DNA of 64,000 nt, taken from NCBI RefSeq assembly GCF_002005205.3, contig NZ_CP019702.2, positions 1,988,001 to 2,052,000 on the forward strand, written 5' to 3'. The translations under genes were made by a program, and so were the position numbers. Under the pieces are notes generated by a model. That model saw only the letters and a program-made list of their open reading frames with translations, was not told the DNA's origin and made no database searches. Origin of the DNA: Rhizobium rhizogenes. GTDB taxonomy: Bacteria > Pseudomonadota > Alphaproteobacteria > Rhizobiales > Rhizobiaceae. This document shows positions 8,219 to 18,156 of this stretch, piece after piece; the stretch's first letter is position 1, and the number at the start of each line of letters is the position of its first letter.

Positions 8219-9508
8219 TTGAAGAACATCTGGCAGGATAAATCGGGAAATTTCGGCATTCTCAGCGCCCTGTTGATGGTGCCGTTGATTGGGGCGGCCG
8301 GCGTGGCTCTTGATATAACGCGTGGCATGGCCGTCAAATCGGACCTCCAGATGGCGGCGGATGCCGCGGCGCTTGCGGTGGTCGCCGATACGTCGTCGAG
8401 CGTTCACAAGGCAAAGGAAATGTCGGGCGACGGTGTCATTTCGCTTGGCACTGATGAAGCCTCCGCATTCTTTGAAAGCAATGAGCGGGCCAATCCCGAC
8501 TACAAGCTCCTGTCTCTTGACGTGTCGGTGATCAAGCAAGGTAATGCCATCGAATCCTCGGTCAATTTCACGGCATCCGTCGGCACGACGCTTTCACGGA
8601 TACTCGGAGAGGATCTCATCACCGTTTCGGGCAAGGCGACCGCCAAATACGAGACGGAAACATTCAGCGACTTCTATGTCCTTCTGGATAACACCCCCTC
8701 GATGGGCGTTGGCGCGACGCCAACCGACGTTGCCACCATGGTTGCGAATACGAGCGACAAATGTGCTTTCGCCTGTCACATCGTGAAAGACGGGGTGGTG
8801 GATAAGAACAGCTATTACTACAAAGCCAAAAGCCTCGGGGTCACAACGCGCATCAATGTGGTGGCGCAGGCGACGGCAAGCCTGATGGATACGGCAAAGT
8901 CCATGCGCAAAAGCAGCAATCAATATCGTATGGCGGTTTACTCCTTCGGAGAGAAAGCGGAAGATACGAAGCTGCTCGAAGTCGTGTCGTTGACATCTGA
9001 TCTGGCGATCGCGAAGAAAAAAGCCGCTGAAGTCGACCTGATGTCGATCCCCAAGCAGGGGTTCAACAACGACCAGCAGACCGATTTCGACCGGGCACTG
9101 ACCCAGATTGGCGACAGGATCGGCAGTTCGGGCACCGGTGCAAGTTCGGCCAGCCCCGAAAAGATCATCTTCTTCGTTTCGGACGGTGTCGGCGATAGCT
9201 ACAAGCCATCCGCCTGCACCAAAAAAACCACCAGCGGCCGCTGTCAGGAGCCGATCGATATCAAATATTGCACGAAGCTGAAGGAGAAGGGTTTTCGGAT
9301 CGCCGTGCTTTATACCACCTATCTGCCGCTGCCGACCAATGACTGGTATAATAGCTGGATCAAACCCTTTCAGCCGGAAATCGGCGCACGCATGCAGCAA
9401 TGCGCTTCGCCGGGCCTGTTCTTCGAAGTCAGCCCGTCGCAGGGCATCAGTGATGCGATGACCGCCCTTTTCAAAAAGGCCATCACATCACCCCGCCTGA
9501 CGGGGTGA
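8219..9508 (+). CDS. TadG-like pilus-assembly protein with von Willebrand factor A domain
   Basis: A 429-residue protein with a short basic N-terminus, one membrane helix (about 12-32) and the TadE/G signature ITRGMAVKSDLQMAADAAALAVV. A vWA-like region follows, with a MIDAS-like DNTPS (157-161, T in place of the first S) and FFVSDGVGD. TadG proteins are membrane-anchored partners of Flp/Tad pili, with the vWA domain outside. The start is a TTG after a G-rich stretch; the next ATG (residue 20) would remove part of the anchor. No other tad gene is nearby, so it is an orphan. Even number of Cys suggests periplasmic disulfides. Confidence 0.8.
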   Translation: MKNIWQDKSGNFGILSALLMVPLIGAAGVALDITRGMAVKSDLQMAADAAALAVVADTSSSVHKAKEMSGDGVISLGTDEASAFFESNERANPDYKLLSLDVSVIKQGNAIESSVNFTASVGTTLSRILGEDLITVSGKATAKYETETFSDFYVLLDNTPSMGVGATPTDVATMVANTSDKCAFACHIVKDGVVDKNSYYYKAKSLGVTTRINVVAQATASLMDTAKSMRKSSNQYRMAVYSFGEKAEDTKLLEVVSLTSDLAIAKKKAAEVDLMSIPKQGFNNDQQTDFDRALTQIGDRIGSSGTGASSASPEKIIFFVSDGVGDSYKPSACTKKTTSGRCQEPIDIKYCTKLKEKGFRIAVLYTTYLPLPTNDWYNSWIKPFQPEIGARMQQCASPGLFFEVSPSQGISDAMTALFKKAITSPRLTG

Positions 9509-9509
9509 T
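9487..9509. terminator. Hairpin at convergent ends of tadG-like gene and smoI
   Basis: ATCACCCCG-CCTGA-CGGGGTGAT forms a perfect 9-bp stem overlapping the last codons of the TadG-like gene. There is no U-run directly after it on the plus strand; on the minus strand a T5 run follows about 12 bases later. A weak terminator for the convergent smo operon is possible. Confidence 0.4.
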
Positions 9510-9541
9510 GGCAGGGACGAACCCACTCGTTTAGCCCTTTG

Positions 9542-11536
9542 TCAGCCAATGGTGCGAAGCTGTTCAAACAGCGGCCGATGGCTGCTATCTGCACGATAGA
9601 ACACCGCCGGCTCGCCGAGCGGCGCTTCGACGGTGACGTCCTGTCCGCCGGGATAATGCGTGCCGCTCCACAGGTGCACCCATTCACCGTCGCCTGGAAG
9701 ATAGAGCGAGCGTTGCGTTTCACCTGCTTTCCAGACCGGCGCGACAAGCATGTCCGCCCCGTAGAGATAGCAGTCCTGAATGGCATAGGTCTGCCGGTCA
9801 TTCTCGTAGTGCAGGAAGAGCGGACGCTGCACCGGCAGACCCGTCCTGGCCGCTTCCGCCGAGAGCGATTTCAGATAGGGGGCAAGCGCGACGTAAATTG
9901 CCGTCATGCGGGCGAAATGGGCGAGAACCGTTTCGTCCTGATCGATCTGGAGATTGTCGCGCGGGCGGTTGCCCTCATGGGTGCGCATGACAGGCGTGAA
10001 GGCGGCCATTTCCGTCCAGCGCATGATGAGCTCCGCTGTCCGGACATTGCCGAACAGGCTGGTGTATCCACCGATGTCGGAATGGTGATAGGCGTTGCCC
10101 ATCAGGCCGGAAGAGAGCGCGCCGCAGATGACGGTGACAAGCCCGTCGTGGCGGGAAAAATCGACAGACTGGTCGCCGCCCCAGATCAGCGGGCAATGGG
10201 CCTGTACGCCGGTGAAGCCGGCGCGCATGAAAAACAGCGCTTCACCCGTCTTGCCCCGGCTTTCGACGGCCTTCGCGTTAACCTCGGCCCAGAGGGTGGG
10301 CCAGGCATTGTGCATCAGCTTGGCATCGACGCCGTTCGCCAGCGTGATGTCGATCGGTAGATATTCGCCGAAATCGGCCATCCAGCCGGAAAGGCCGAAA
10401 TCCAGCATGTTTTTGCCGATGATCTCTTCGGCAAACCAGTCGGCGGCGGCCGGATTGGTGAAATCGACCACGCCGCAGTCGAATTCGCCGAAATCCACCA
10501 GCGCCGTCTTGCCGTCCGCGCCAGTTGCGAAATAACCGGCTTCTTCGGCGACCGGGAACAGCGGGCCGTCAACGCAGAGATAGGGGTTCACGTAACCGAG
10601 GAAACGGATACCGTGATCGGCCAGCTCGGCGATTTTCTGGCGCAGATGCGGGTAGCGGGTGTCATTGGCCTGCCAGTCCCAGAAGAGGCGCGCACCGAAG
10701 GATGTCTGGCGCAGGCCCACCCAGTCCTCGCACCAGAGGCCGGAAACCTTCGTTCCGGCCGCACGGATTTTCTCCAGCCGGGCAAAGGAGTTGACGCCGT
10801 CCTTTAACCCGATGATCGCGCCGTTATAGACCCAGTCCGGCAGTTCCGGCTGACGACCGAACCGCAGCGACAGGGCGGAGACGATATCGGTGAAGGCATC
10901 GCCCGCAAAGAACTCGATCTTTTCCGGGATCGCCCATATTTCGATTTCGTGGAAATCGCCGTTGCGGAAATCGAAGACCGAATAGGCGCTCGTTTCCACA
11001 TGCAGAGCGTATTTGCGCGACGAGAGGTAGGTCGGCTGCGGGTAGTTGGTGTTGTAATAATCACCGCCCGCTTTGCCGCTCACATCGGCCTTGAAGGTGA
11101 TCTCCGAGGTCTTGTCACGGCCGACGCCGGGTTCAGAAGTCCAGAGCGGAAAACGCCGGCCGCGCATGTCGAAATAGGACATCTGCTCGCCGCCGCCCCA
11201 GACGTGCTCGTCCGTTTCCGCGGCAATCCGCAGCCACAGGCGGTTGATGGTTTCATCCAGCGCCGTCAGCCTGATGGCGTTGCCGTCCAGCGTCAGGCGG
11301 AGGTGCGGTGCCCGTCCGGGTGCGGAAGAGAGCGTGACGCTGTCACCATTCAACTCGGCGTGGCGCAGGGCGGTTCGCTCGATGACATAGTCCTCGATAT
11401 CGAAATTGCCGCGATACATATCCATCCGCTCCTTGCCGAAACCCGCGAAAAAGGCGGGTTTGTCAGGCGAATGGGACAGGATGGTGCGGCCGCCGATGGC
11501 GAGCGTGAATCCGTCTTTGGTCTTTTCGAAATGCAT
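9542..11536 (-). CDS. smoI: Sulfoquinovosidase, GH31 (SmoI)
   Basis: A 664-residue GH31 glycosidase without signal peptide that hydrolyses sulfoquinovosyl glycerol to sulfoquinovose (SQ) in the cytoplasm. D388 (GWMADFGEY) sits at the nucleophile position and D455 (IWGGDQS) at the acid/base. The sulfonate-recognition residues K245, E270, R283, W286 and Y491 are all present, matching the KERWY set reported for the Agrobacterium enzyme (QQRWY in E. coli YihQ). These residues separate SQases from ordinary alpha-glucosidases. It is the last gene of the leftward smo transport operon. Confidence 0.95.
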   Translation of the reverse strand: MHFEKTKDGFTLAIGGRTILSHSPDKPAFFAGFGKERMDMYRGNFDIEDYVIERTALRHAELNGDSVTLSSAPGRAPHLRLTLDGNAIRLTALDETINRLWLRIAAETDEHVWGGGEQMSYFDMRGRRFPLWTSEPGVGRDKTSEITFKADVSGKAGGDYYNTNYPQPTYLSSRKYALHVETSAYSVFDFRNGDFHEIEIWAIPEKIEFFAGDAFTDIVSALSLRFGRQPELPDWVYNGAIIGLKDGVNSFARLEKIRAAGTKVSGLWCEDWVGLRQTSFGARLFWDWQANDTRYPHLRQKIAELADHGIRFLGYVNPYLCVDGPLFPVAEEAGYFATGADGKTALVDFGEFDCGVVDFTNPAAADWFAEEIIGKNMLDFGLSGWMADFGEYLPIDITLANGVDAKLMHNAWPTLWAEVNAKAVESRGKTGEALFFMRAGFTGVQAHCPLIWGGDQSVDFSRHDGLVTVICGALSSGLMGNAYHHSDIGGYTSLFGNVRTAELIMRWTEMAAFTPVMRTHEGNRPRDNLQIDQDETVLAHFARMTAIYVALAPYLKSLSAEAARTGLPVQRPLFLHYENDRQTYAIQDCYLYGADMLVAPVWKAGETQRSLYLPGDGEWVHLWSGTHYPGGQDVTVEAPLGEPAVFYRADSSHRPLFEQLRTIG

Positions 11537-11548
11537 GACTGTACCTGT

Positions 11549-12403
11549 TTAGCCCTTGAGACCGCCGGCGGTGAGGCCGGAGACAACCCGTTCCTGAAAG
11601 ATGACGATCAGGATGGCGACCGGCACGATGCCAACCACCAGCGCCGCCGAAATGACCGGCCAGGGGAAGGCGAATTCACCCTGATAAAGCTGGATGCCGA
11701 CGGGCAGGGTGCGAAGGGCCGGATTGGAATTGAAGGAAAGCGCCAGCAGGAATTCATCCCAGGCATTAACGAAGGCGAGAATACCGGCGGTGAAGACGCC
11801 CGGTGCGCAGAGCGGCACGACCACCTTGAACAGCGCGCCGATGCGGGTGCAGCCATCGATCATGGCGGCGTTTTCGAGATCGCGCGGAATGCTTTCGAAG
11901 AAGGAGACCAGCATAAGCGTGCAGACCGGCAGCGAAAGCACGGTGTAGGGCAGGATAAGCGCCGTCCAGCTGTTGAGCAGGTTCAGCGCCCGCATGATTT
12001 CGAACAGCGGCACCAGCAGCGTCACCAGCGGAAAGGTGGAAACGGCGATGATGAGCGAGAGGATCAGTGCCCGGTATTTGAGGTTGAGCCGCGCCAGCGC
12101 GTAAGCCGCCAGCACTGAAATCAGGATGGTGAGTGCGGTCGAAAGCAGCGCCACCATGAAGCTGTTGAACAGGAAGAGATGCAGCGGCTGATCGGAAAAG
12201 GCCTGCATGTAGTTGGCCAGCGTCGGCGCGTGCGGAAACCAGGTGATCGGCTTCGCCGTCAGTTCCGCTTCCGTCTTCAGCGAGGTGAAGAGGATCCAGA
12301 TTGCCGGAAACAGGCCGTTCACCAGAAGGATGGAGGCCGCAATGAAGCGCAGAGGCTTGCCGGAGAAGAACGAGGACAGACCGGAATTTGCAACGGTGCT
12401 CAT
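11549..12403 (-). CDS. smoH: Sulfoquinovosyl-glycerol ABC importer permease (SmoH)
   Basis: A 284-residue MalG-type inner-membrane permease with six predicted helices and the EAA loop (ESIPRDLENAAMIDGCTRIGALFKVVVPLCAPGVFTAG). It pairs with SmoG to form the channel, energised by SmoE and fed by SmoF. The gene begins 5 bp after the smoG stop with AGGA as ribosome-binding site, and smoI follows 12 bp downstream. The substrate is assigned from the cluster, since permease sequences alone do not reveal it. Confidence 0.9.
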   Translation of the reverse strand: MSTVANSGLSSFFSGKPLRFIAASILLVNGLFPAIWILFTSLKTEAELTAKPITWFPHAPTLANYMQAFSDQPLHLFLFNSFMVALLSTALTILISVLAAYALARLNLKYRALILSLIIAVSTFPLVTLLVPLFEIMRALNLLNSWTALILPYTVLSLPVCTLMLVSFFESIPRDLENAAMIDGCTRIGALFKVVVPLCAPGVFTAGILAFVNAWDEFLLALSFNSNPALRTLPVGIQLYQGEFAFPWPVISAALVVGIVPVAILIVIFQERVVSGLTAGGLKG

Positions 12404-12407
12404 GGGA

Positions 12408-13334
12408 TCAGTCCTTCGTCCTGATGATGCGGAGATAAACGGCGGTGACGCACATGGAGAGCGCGAACATCATGACAGCGAGCGCCGAACCGTAACCGAG
12501 ATCGAGGAAGGAAACGGTGTTCTGGTGAATGTACATGGCAAGCGTCGTGGTGGATGTGCCGGGGCCGCCGCCGGTCATCATGTAAGGAATATCAAAGGTC
12601 TGCAGCGCCGTGATCGTGCGGAAGATGAGGGCGACGACGATCGAGGGCTTGAGAAGCGGCAGGGTGATTTCAAAGAACTGCCGGATTTTACCGGCGCCAT
12701 CCACATCCGCGGCCTCATAGAGCGAGCGCGGAATGGTCTGCAGGCCGGCAAGGATCATCAGCGCCATGAAGGAGGATGTCTTCCAGATGATCGTCAGGCA
12801 GATGGCCGCAAACGCCCAGTTGGGGGAGTTGAACCAGATGACGCCTTCAAAGCCCAGCCGGTTCAGCACATCATTGACCACGCCATACTCGTAATGGAAG
12901 AACCACGCAAAGATCAGGCCGGCAAAAGAGAGCGGCAGCGCCCACGGGATGAGCAGTGACAGGCGCATCGGCCATTGCATGGAAAAGGGCAGGTTGGCGA
13001 GCAGCGCGAGGCCGAGACCCATGAACAGCGCGCCGGGCACGGTAATCAGCGTTATCAGAACCGTATTCCAGGTCGTTTCCCAGAAGATCGGATCGTCGAA
13101 CATCGCCGTGTAGTTTTCAAAGCCGATGAATTCCGCCGGCAGGCCGGATGTCAGCGACAGGCTGAAGAACGAGGTATAAACGAGCCGCGCCACCGGATAG
13201 ACGATGATCAGCGACAGAAGAATGGCGGCAGGCGCCAGCAGAAGCACGGCAAGCGACCGGTCGCCGAGATCGAGCCACCGCGTCCAGCGCGGCAGCTGCT
13301 TTTCGTCCACCCGGACCATGGTTCTTTCCGGCAT
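12408..13334 (-). CDS. smoG: Sulfoquinovosyl-glycerol ABC importer permease (SmoG)
   Basis: A 308-residue MalF-type permease with N-terminal helix LAVLLLAPAAILLSLIIVYPVARLVY and the EAA loop TIPRSLYEAADVDGAGKIRQFFEITLPLLKP. The ATG at 13334 is chosen over a longer upstream frame because it has AGGTG about 8 bases upstream and gives the normal family length. It is separated from smoF by 159 bp containing a stem-loop. Confidence 0.9.
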   Translation of the reverse strand: MPERTMVRVDEKQLPRWTRWLDLGDRSLAVLLLAPAAILLSLIIVYPVARLVYTSFFSLSLTSGLPAEFIGFENYTAMFDDPIFWETTWNTVLITLITVPGALFMGLGLALLANLPFSMQWPMRLSLLIPWALPLSFAGLIFAWFFHYEYGVVNDVLNRLGFEGVIWFNSPNWAFAAICLTIIWKTSSFMALMILAGLQTIPRSLYEAADVDGAGKIRQFFEITLPLLKPSIVVALIFRTITALQTFDIPYMMTGGGPGTSTTTLAMYIHQNTVSFLDLGYGSALAVMMFALSMCVTAVYLRIIRTKD

Positions 13335-13450
13335 TGTCACACCTGCCACTCCCGCAACTGGATTCACGTCATCGTCTCCCGATCGGACCGGTTCATATCC
13401 GGCCCGTTTATCGCACCGCCCGGGCGCGTTTATTCCTGTCCGTCGAAGCA

Positions 13451-13485
13451 GCCGGAAAGGGCATGAAACCACGCCGCTTTCCGGC
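13451..13485 (-). terminator. Stem-loop after smoF (likely partial attenuator/mRNA stabiliser)
   Basis: GCCGGAAAG and CTTTCCGGC form a perfect 9-bp stem just downstream of the smoF stop, without a U-tract. Such hairpins after binding-protein genes commonly limit read-through or protect the upstream message, raising binding protein over permeases. Confidence 0.5.
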
Positions 13486-13493
13486 CTGGAAAC

Positions 13494-14741
<1,248 letters not shown>

Positions 14742-14781
14742 TTATTAAATCCGTTGGCCGCAGCGTTTCCACGCCCGGCAA

Positions 14782-15858
14782 TCAGTGGATGGAGCGCTCC
14801 GTCGCGGCGTCGAAAAGATGAACCTTGGACGGATCGAGCCCGATCCTAAGCTCCTCGTTCGGCGCCGGGCGAAGCTGCGGCGGCATTCTGGCGGTCAGCG
14901 CCGCATCGCCGAGGCTGAAATGGACGAGCGTATCGGAACCCAACGGCTCCACCACCTGCACCTTGACCGCAAGCTGCGTATCGAAGCCCTCGGCGGGGCC
15001 GAAATGTTCCGGGCGAATGCCGACAATGACGTCGCGCCCTTCGAGGCCAGTTTCGCGGGCTGGCCGGATGGCCGCCATCGGCAGGGAATTGCCGTCGGAA
15101 AATGTCAGCCGGTCGCCGTTTACCTTGGCGCGGGCGAAATTCATGGCGGGAGCACCGACGAAACCGCCGACAAAGACGCTTTCCGGACGATTATAGACCT
15201 CGTCCGGCGTGCCGACCTGCTCGATATCGCCGCCACGCAGGATGACGATGCGGTCGGCCAGCGTCATGGCCTCCACCTGGTCATGGGTGACATAGATGAT
15301 CGTCGTGCCAAGCTGCTGATGCAGGCGCTTGATTTCCGTGCGCACCTGTCCGCGGAGCTTGGCGTCGAGGTTGGAAAGCGGCTCGTCGAACAGAAACACC
15401 TGCGGGCGGCGCACGATGGCGCGGCCCATGGCCACACGCTGGCGCTGGCCGCCGGAAAGCTGGCCGGGCCGGCGATCGAGCAGATGCTCGATGCCGAGCA
15501 TCTTTGCCGCCTCATCGATGCTGGCATTGGCTTGCGAGGCGCTCACGCCGCGCACCTTCAGGCTGAAACCCATGTTTTCGCGCACGGTCTTGTGCGGATA
15601 AAGCGCATAGTCCTGAAACACCATGGCGATGTCCCGTTCGCGCGGCGGCAGCCGGTTGACGACGCGGTCACCGATCATGACCTCCCCGCCGCTGATGCTT
15701 TCCAGACCCGCAACCATACGCAGCGTCGTGGATTTGCCGCAGCCGGAAGGGCCGACGAACACCACGAATTCACCGTCGTTGATCTCAAGGTCGATGCCCT
15801 TGACGATGCGCAGGGCACCGTAACTCTTATCCAGCTTGCGCAGGCTGACTGAAGCCAT
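14782..15858 (-). CDS. smoE: ABC importer ATP-binding protein (SmoE, UgpC/MalK type)
   Basis: A 358-residue MalK-type ATPase: Walker A GPSGCGKST, signature LSGGQRQR, Walker B VFLFDEP, and a C-terminal TOBE/regulatory region. The ATG at 15858 is preceded by a strong GAGGAGG; upstream in-frame codons lack one. It is first in the smoE-F-G-H-I transcription unit. A candidate SmoD operator lies about 175-195 bp upstream. Confidence 0.92.
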   Translation of the reverse strand: MASVSLRKLDKSYGALRIVKGIDLEINDGEFVVFVGPSGCGKSTTLRMVAGLESISGGEVMIGDRVVNRLPPRERDIAMVFQDYALYPHKTVRENMGFSLKVRGVSASQANASIDEAAKMLGIEHLLDRRPGQLSGGQRQRVAMGRAIVRRPQVFLFDEPLSNLDAKLRGQVRTEIKRLHQQLGTTIIYVTHDQVEAMTLADRIVILRGGDIEQVGTPDEVYNRPESVFVGGFVGAPAMNFARAKVNGDRLTFSDGNSLPMAAIRPARETGLEGRDVIVGIRPEHFGPAEGFDTQLAVKVQVVEPLGSDTLVHFSLGDAALTARMPPQLRPAPNEELRIGLDPSKVHLFDAATERSIH

Positions 15859-16031
15859 ATTTTCCTCCTCACAACCGGGGCGTCCAAAATCCCGATGGAC
15901 GCAAAAGCCGGTATCAACCTTCAAGTTCCACGTATTGCTCTGTCGAAAATCTGTTCCGATTATCCGGCGATAGCGTGGGATGGCGAAACGCCTGTCTCCC
16001 TAATTCCGTGATATTACCTTTCACAAAAAGG

Positions 16032-16052
16032 AAATCAATAGTGTATCAATTT
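16032..16052 (-). promoter_or_regulatory. Candidate SmoD operator upstream of smoE
   Basis: Read on the minus strand, this 21-bp site has the pseudo-palindrome AAAT-N2-ATA-N3-TAT-N2-ATTT. It matches the site at 16923-16943 at 19 of 21 positions and lies between smoD and smoE, where a GntR repressor controlling smoEFGHI would bind. Confidence 0.65.
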
Positions 16053-16193
16053 TATTTCTGACAGAAATCAAAAACTATTAAGTCGTTGATTTAAAGAAAT
16101 ATAGTGGCGAAACTCGCCGCAAGGCAGGTCGTCGCTTTCTTGCCTCCCGTCAAATTCTTGTCCTCATGTGGATCACGCGAATATGCGGCGATC

Positions 16194-16898
16194 TCAACGT
16201 ATGCGGGAAACGTAGCGGGCAACCGTATGGTCGAACCATGTCCATGAAACTTCGGCCACCGCGCCATCCTGCGCCTGGCTGAGACGCAGCACGCGTGGCA
16301 CCGGCGCGCCCGGCTTCTGGCCGAAGGCCTCGGGTGCCCAGTCGGGCACATCGCCCAGATCAATGCGGTCTTCCGCCTTCGAGATCCAGAGATTGAGACG
16401 GGTGCGATAATAAAGATAAAGGGATTCCGACATGTTCTCGATGGCGATCGTGTCGACATAAGAACCATCAAGCCAGATTTCCTCGATGGCCGCCGGTTTT
16501 CCGGCAATGCGCCGGAGGCGGCGGATGCGATGCCCTTCGGCTGAAGTGCCGAAAGCGGGCAGGGCGGCGGGTTTGGCAAGCCGCGCCACATCCAGAACCT
16601 CTGCCGTTGGCAGGCCGCCACCCTCGATCATCTCGAGGCGGAAGAAGGCATAAACGCTTTGCGGATCGCTGACGGCGCGGATGTAATTGCCCGAACCCTG
16701 CACGCGCTCCAGCAGGCCGCGCTCCTGCAATTCGGCGAGTGACTTGCGAAGCGTGCCAACCGCAATGCCGAGATCGGCCGCCATATCCCGTTCCGGCGCC
16801 AGCTTTTCGCCGTCGATCAGCCGGCCCGCCGCCACCTCACGCACCAGCATTTCGGCGATCTGCAGATACATGGGCAGGCTGCCGCCAGTGTGTTTCAT
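16194..16898 (-). CDS. smoD: GntR-family (HutC/UTRA) regulator of the smo cluster (SmoD)
   Basis: A 234-residue regulator: N-terminal GntR winged helix (MYLQIAEMLVREVAAGRLIDGEKLAPERDMAADLGIAVGTLRKSLAELQERGLLERVQGSGNYI) and a C-terminal UTRA effector domain (IRRLRRIAGKPAAIEEIWLDGSYV to VAEVSWTWFDHTVARYV). The ATG at 16898 follows GGGAGG by 10 bases. It lies between the importer operon and the divergent enzyme operon and probably represses both; the inducer is presumably SQ or a derivative. Confidence 0.9.
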   Translation of the reverse strand: MKHTGGSLPMYLQIAEMLVREVAAGRLIDGEKLAPERDMAADLGIAVGTLRKSLAELQERGLLERVQGSGNYIRAVSDPQSVYAFFRLEMIEGGGLPTAEVLDVARLAKPAALPAFGTSAEGHRIRRLRRIAGKPAAIEEIWLDGSYVDTIAIENMSESLYLYYRTRLNLWISKAEDRIDLGDVPDWAPEAFGQKPGAPVPRVLRLSQAQDGAVAEVSWTWFDHTVARYVSRIR

Positions 16899-16922
16899 GA
16901 TGCCGTTTCCTCCCAGAAACAA

Positions 16923-16943
16923 AAATTGATACATCATTGATTT
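16923..16943 (+). promoter_or_regulatory. Candidate SmoD operator between smoD and smoC
   Basis: Second copy of the AAAT-N2-ATA-N3-YAT-N2-ATTT motif, located in the 100-bp divergent region between the smoD and smoC start codons. One half-site differs from the perfect pseudo-palindrome (CAT for TAT). It is placed to control smoCBA and smoD itself. Confidence 0.65.
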
Positions 16944-16998
16944 ACATATTTCTTGATGTTATGCAAGAAAAACAAGAGCGGCCCTGAGGAGGAATTGC

Positions 16999-18156
16999 AT
17001 GACCGTCGTACCCGTTACATCCGCTGATCTCGATGCTGCCGAGGTCTCCTGGTTTTCCGCTTTGTGCTCCGATGACTACGCCTATCTGGGCGTGCCAGAC
17101 GGCAGCCTGCGCTCCAGCTTCGACCATTGCTCCGATATCGTCAAAAAGGCCGAGGAACTCGGTTTTCGCAACATCCTCTGCCCCTCTTCCTATCAGGTCG
17201 GGCAGGATACGCTGAGCTTCGTTGCAGGCTGTGCGCCGATCAGTGACCGCATCAATTTCCTCGCGGCGATCCGCTGCGGCGAGATGCAGCCGATCATGCT
17301 GGCGCGCACGGTGGCGACGCTCGACCACATGCTGAAGGGCCGCCTGACGCTCAACGTCATCAGCTCCGATTTTCCCGGAGAAGTGGCCGATAGTGCGTTT
17401 CGTTACAAGCGCAGCCACGAGGTCGTTGAGATCCTGCGTCAGGCCTGGACGCGCGACACCATCGACCATGACGGTGAAATCTACCAGTTCAAGGGCGTCT
17501 CCACCGAGCCGGCACGGCCTTACCAGCAGAATGGCGGACCGCTGCTTTATTTCGGCGGTTATTCGCCGGATGCGCTGGAACTCTGTGGCGCGCAGTGTGA
17601 CGTCTATCTGATGTGGCCTGAGACGAAGGACCAGCTGGCGGACCGCATGCGCGCCGCCAATGAACGCGCCGCCGCCCATGGTCGCACGCTGGATTACGGC
17701 CTGCGCGTCCATATGGTGGTGCGCGATACCGAACAGGAAGCCCGCGAATATGCGGAGCATCTTGTCTCGAAGCTCGATGACGAATATGGTCAGCTGATCC
17801 GCAACCGCGCCCATGACAGTGGCTCGCTCGGTGTGTCGCATCAGGCGCGTGCCCGCGAACTGGCTGACAAGTTCGGTTATGTCGAACCCAATCTGTGGAC
17901 CGGCATCGGTCGGGCGCGCTCCGGCTGCGGTGCGGCTCTCGTCGGTTCGACGGATCAGGTTCTGTCGACGCTGGAGGAATACCAGAAGATGGGCATTCGC
18001 GCCTTCATTCTTTCCGGCTATCCGCATATTGATGAGGCCGAACACTTCGGCACCAAGGTTCTGCCGCAGATGAAAACCTGCTCCCTGCCGCATGCTTACG
18101 GCCGGGTGCCTTCTGAAACGCCTGCCACGCCGCTCGGCAACGGGGAACGCCACTGA
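16999..18156 (+). CDS. smoC: FMNH2-dependent sulfoquinovose monooxygenase (SmoC)
   Basis: A 385-residue bacterial luciferase-like (LLM) flavoprotein related to alkanesulfonate monooxygenase SsuD. It cleaves the C-S bond of SQ to give sulfite and 6-oxo-glucose. SsuD-type residues are retained: R236 and H238 (GLRVHMVVRD), arginines in GIGRARSGCG (about 304-311), and Y341/H343 (ILSGYPHIDEA). A strong GAGGAGG precedes the ATG. smoB starts inside its stop codon, so the three enzymes are translationally coupled. Confidence 0.94.
   Translation: MTVVPVTSADLDAAEVSWFSALCSDDYAYLGVPDGSLRSSFDHCSDIVKKAEELGFRNILCPSSYQVGQDTLSFVAGCAPISDRINFLAAIRCGEMQPIMLARTVATLDHMLKGRLTLNVISSDFPGEVADSAFRYKRSHEVVEILRQAWTRDTIDHDGEIYQFKGVSTEPARPYQQNGGPLLYFGGYSPDALELCGAQCDVYLMWPETKDQLADRMRAANERAAAHGRTLDYGLRVHMVVRDTEQEAREYAEHLVSKLDDEYGQLIRNRAHDSGSLGVSHQARARELADKFGYVEPNLWTGIGRARSGCGAALVGSTDQVLSTLEEYQKMGIRAFILSGYPHIDEAEHFGTKVLPQMKTCSLPHAYGRVPSETPATPLGNGERH

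Noticed and set aside
9542..11536. Calling the GH31 protein a generic alpha-glucosidase
   Set aside because: The sulfonate-pocket residues (K245, E270, R283, W286, Y491) and smo neighbours specify a sulfoquinovosidase.
16942..18153. 403-codon leftward frame opposite smoC
   Set aside because: Shadow of smoC; no recognisable domain and it would cover the smoD/smoC promoter.
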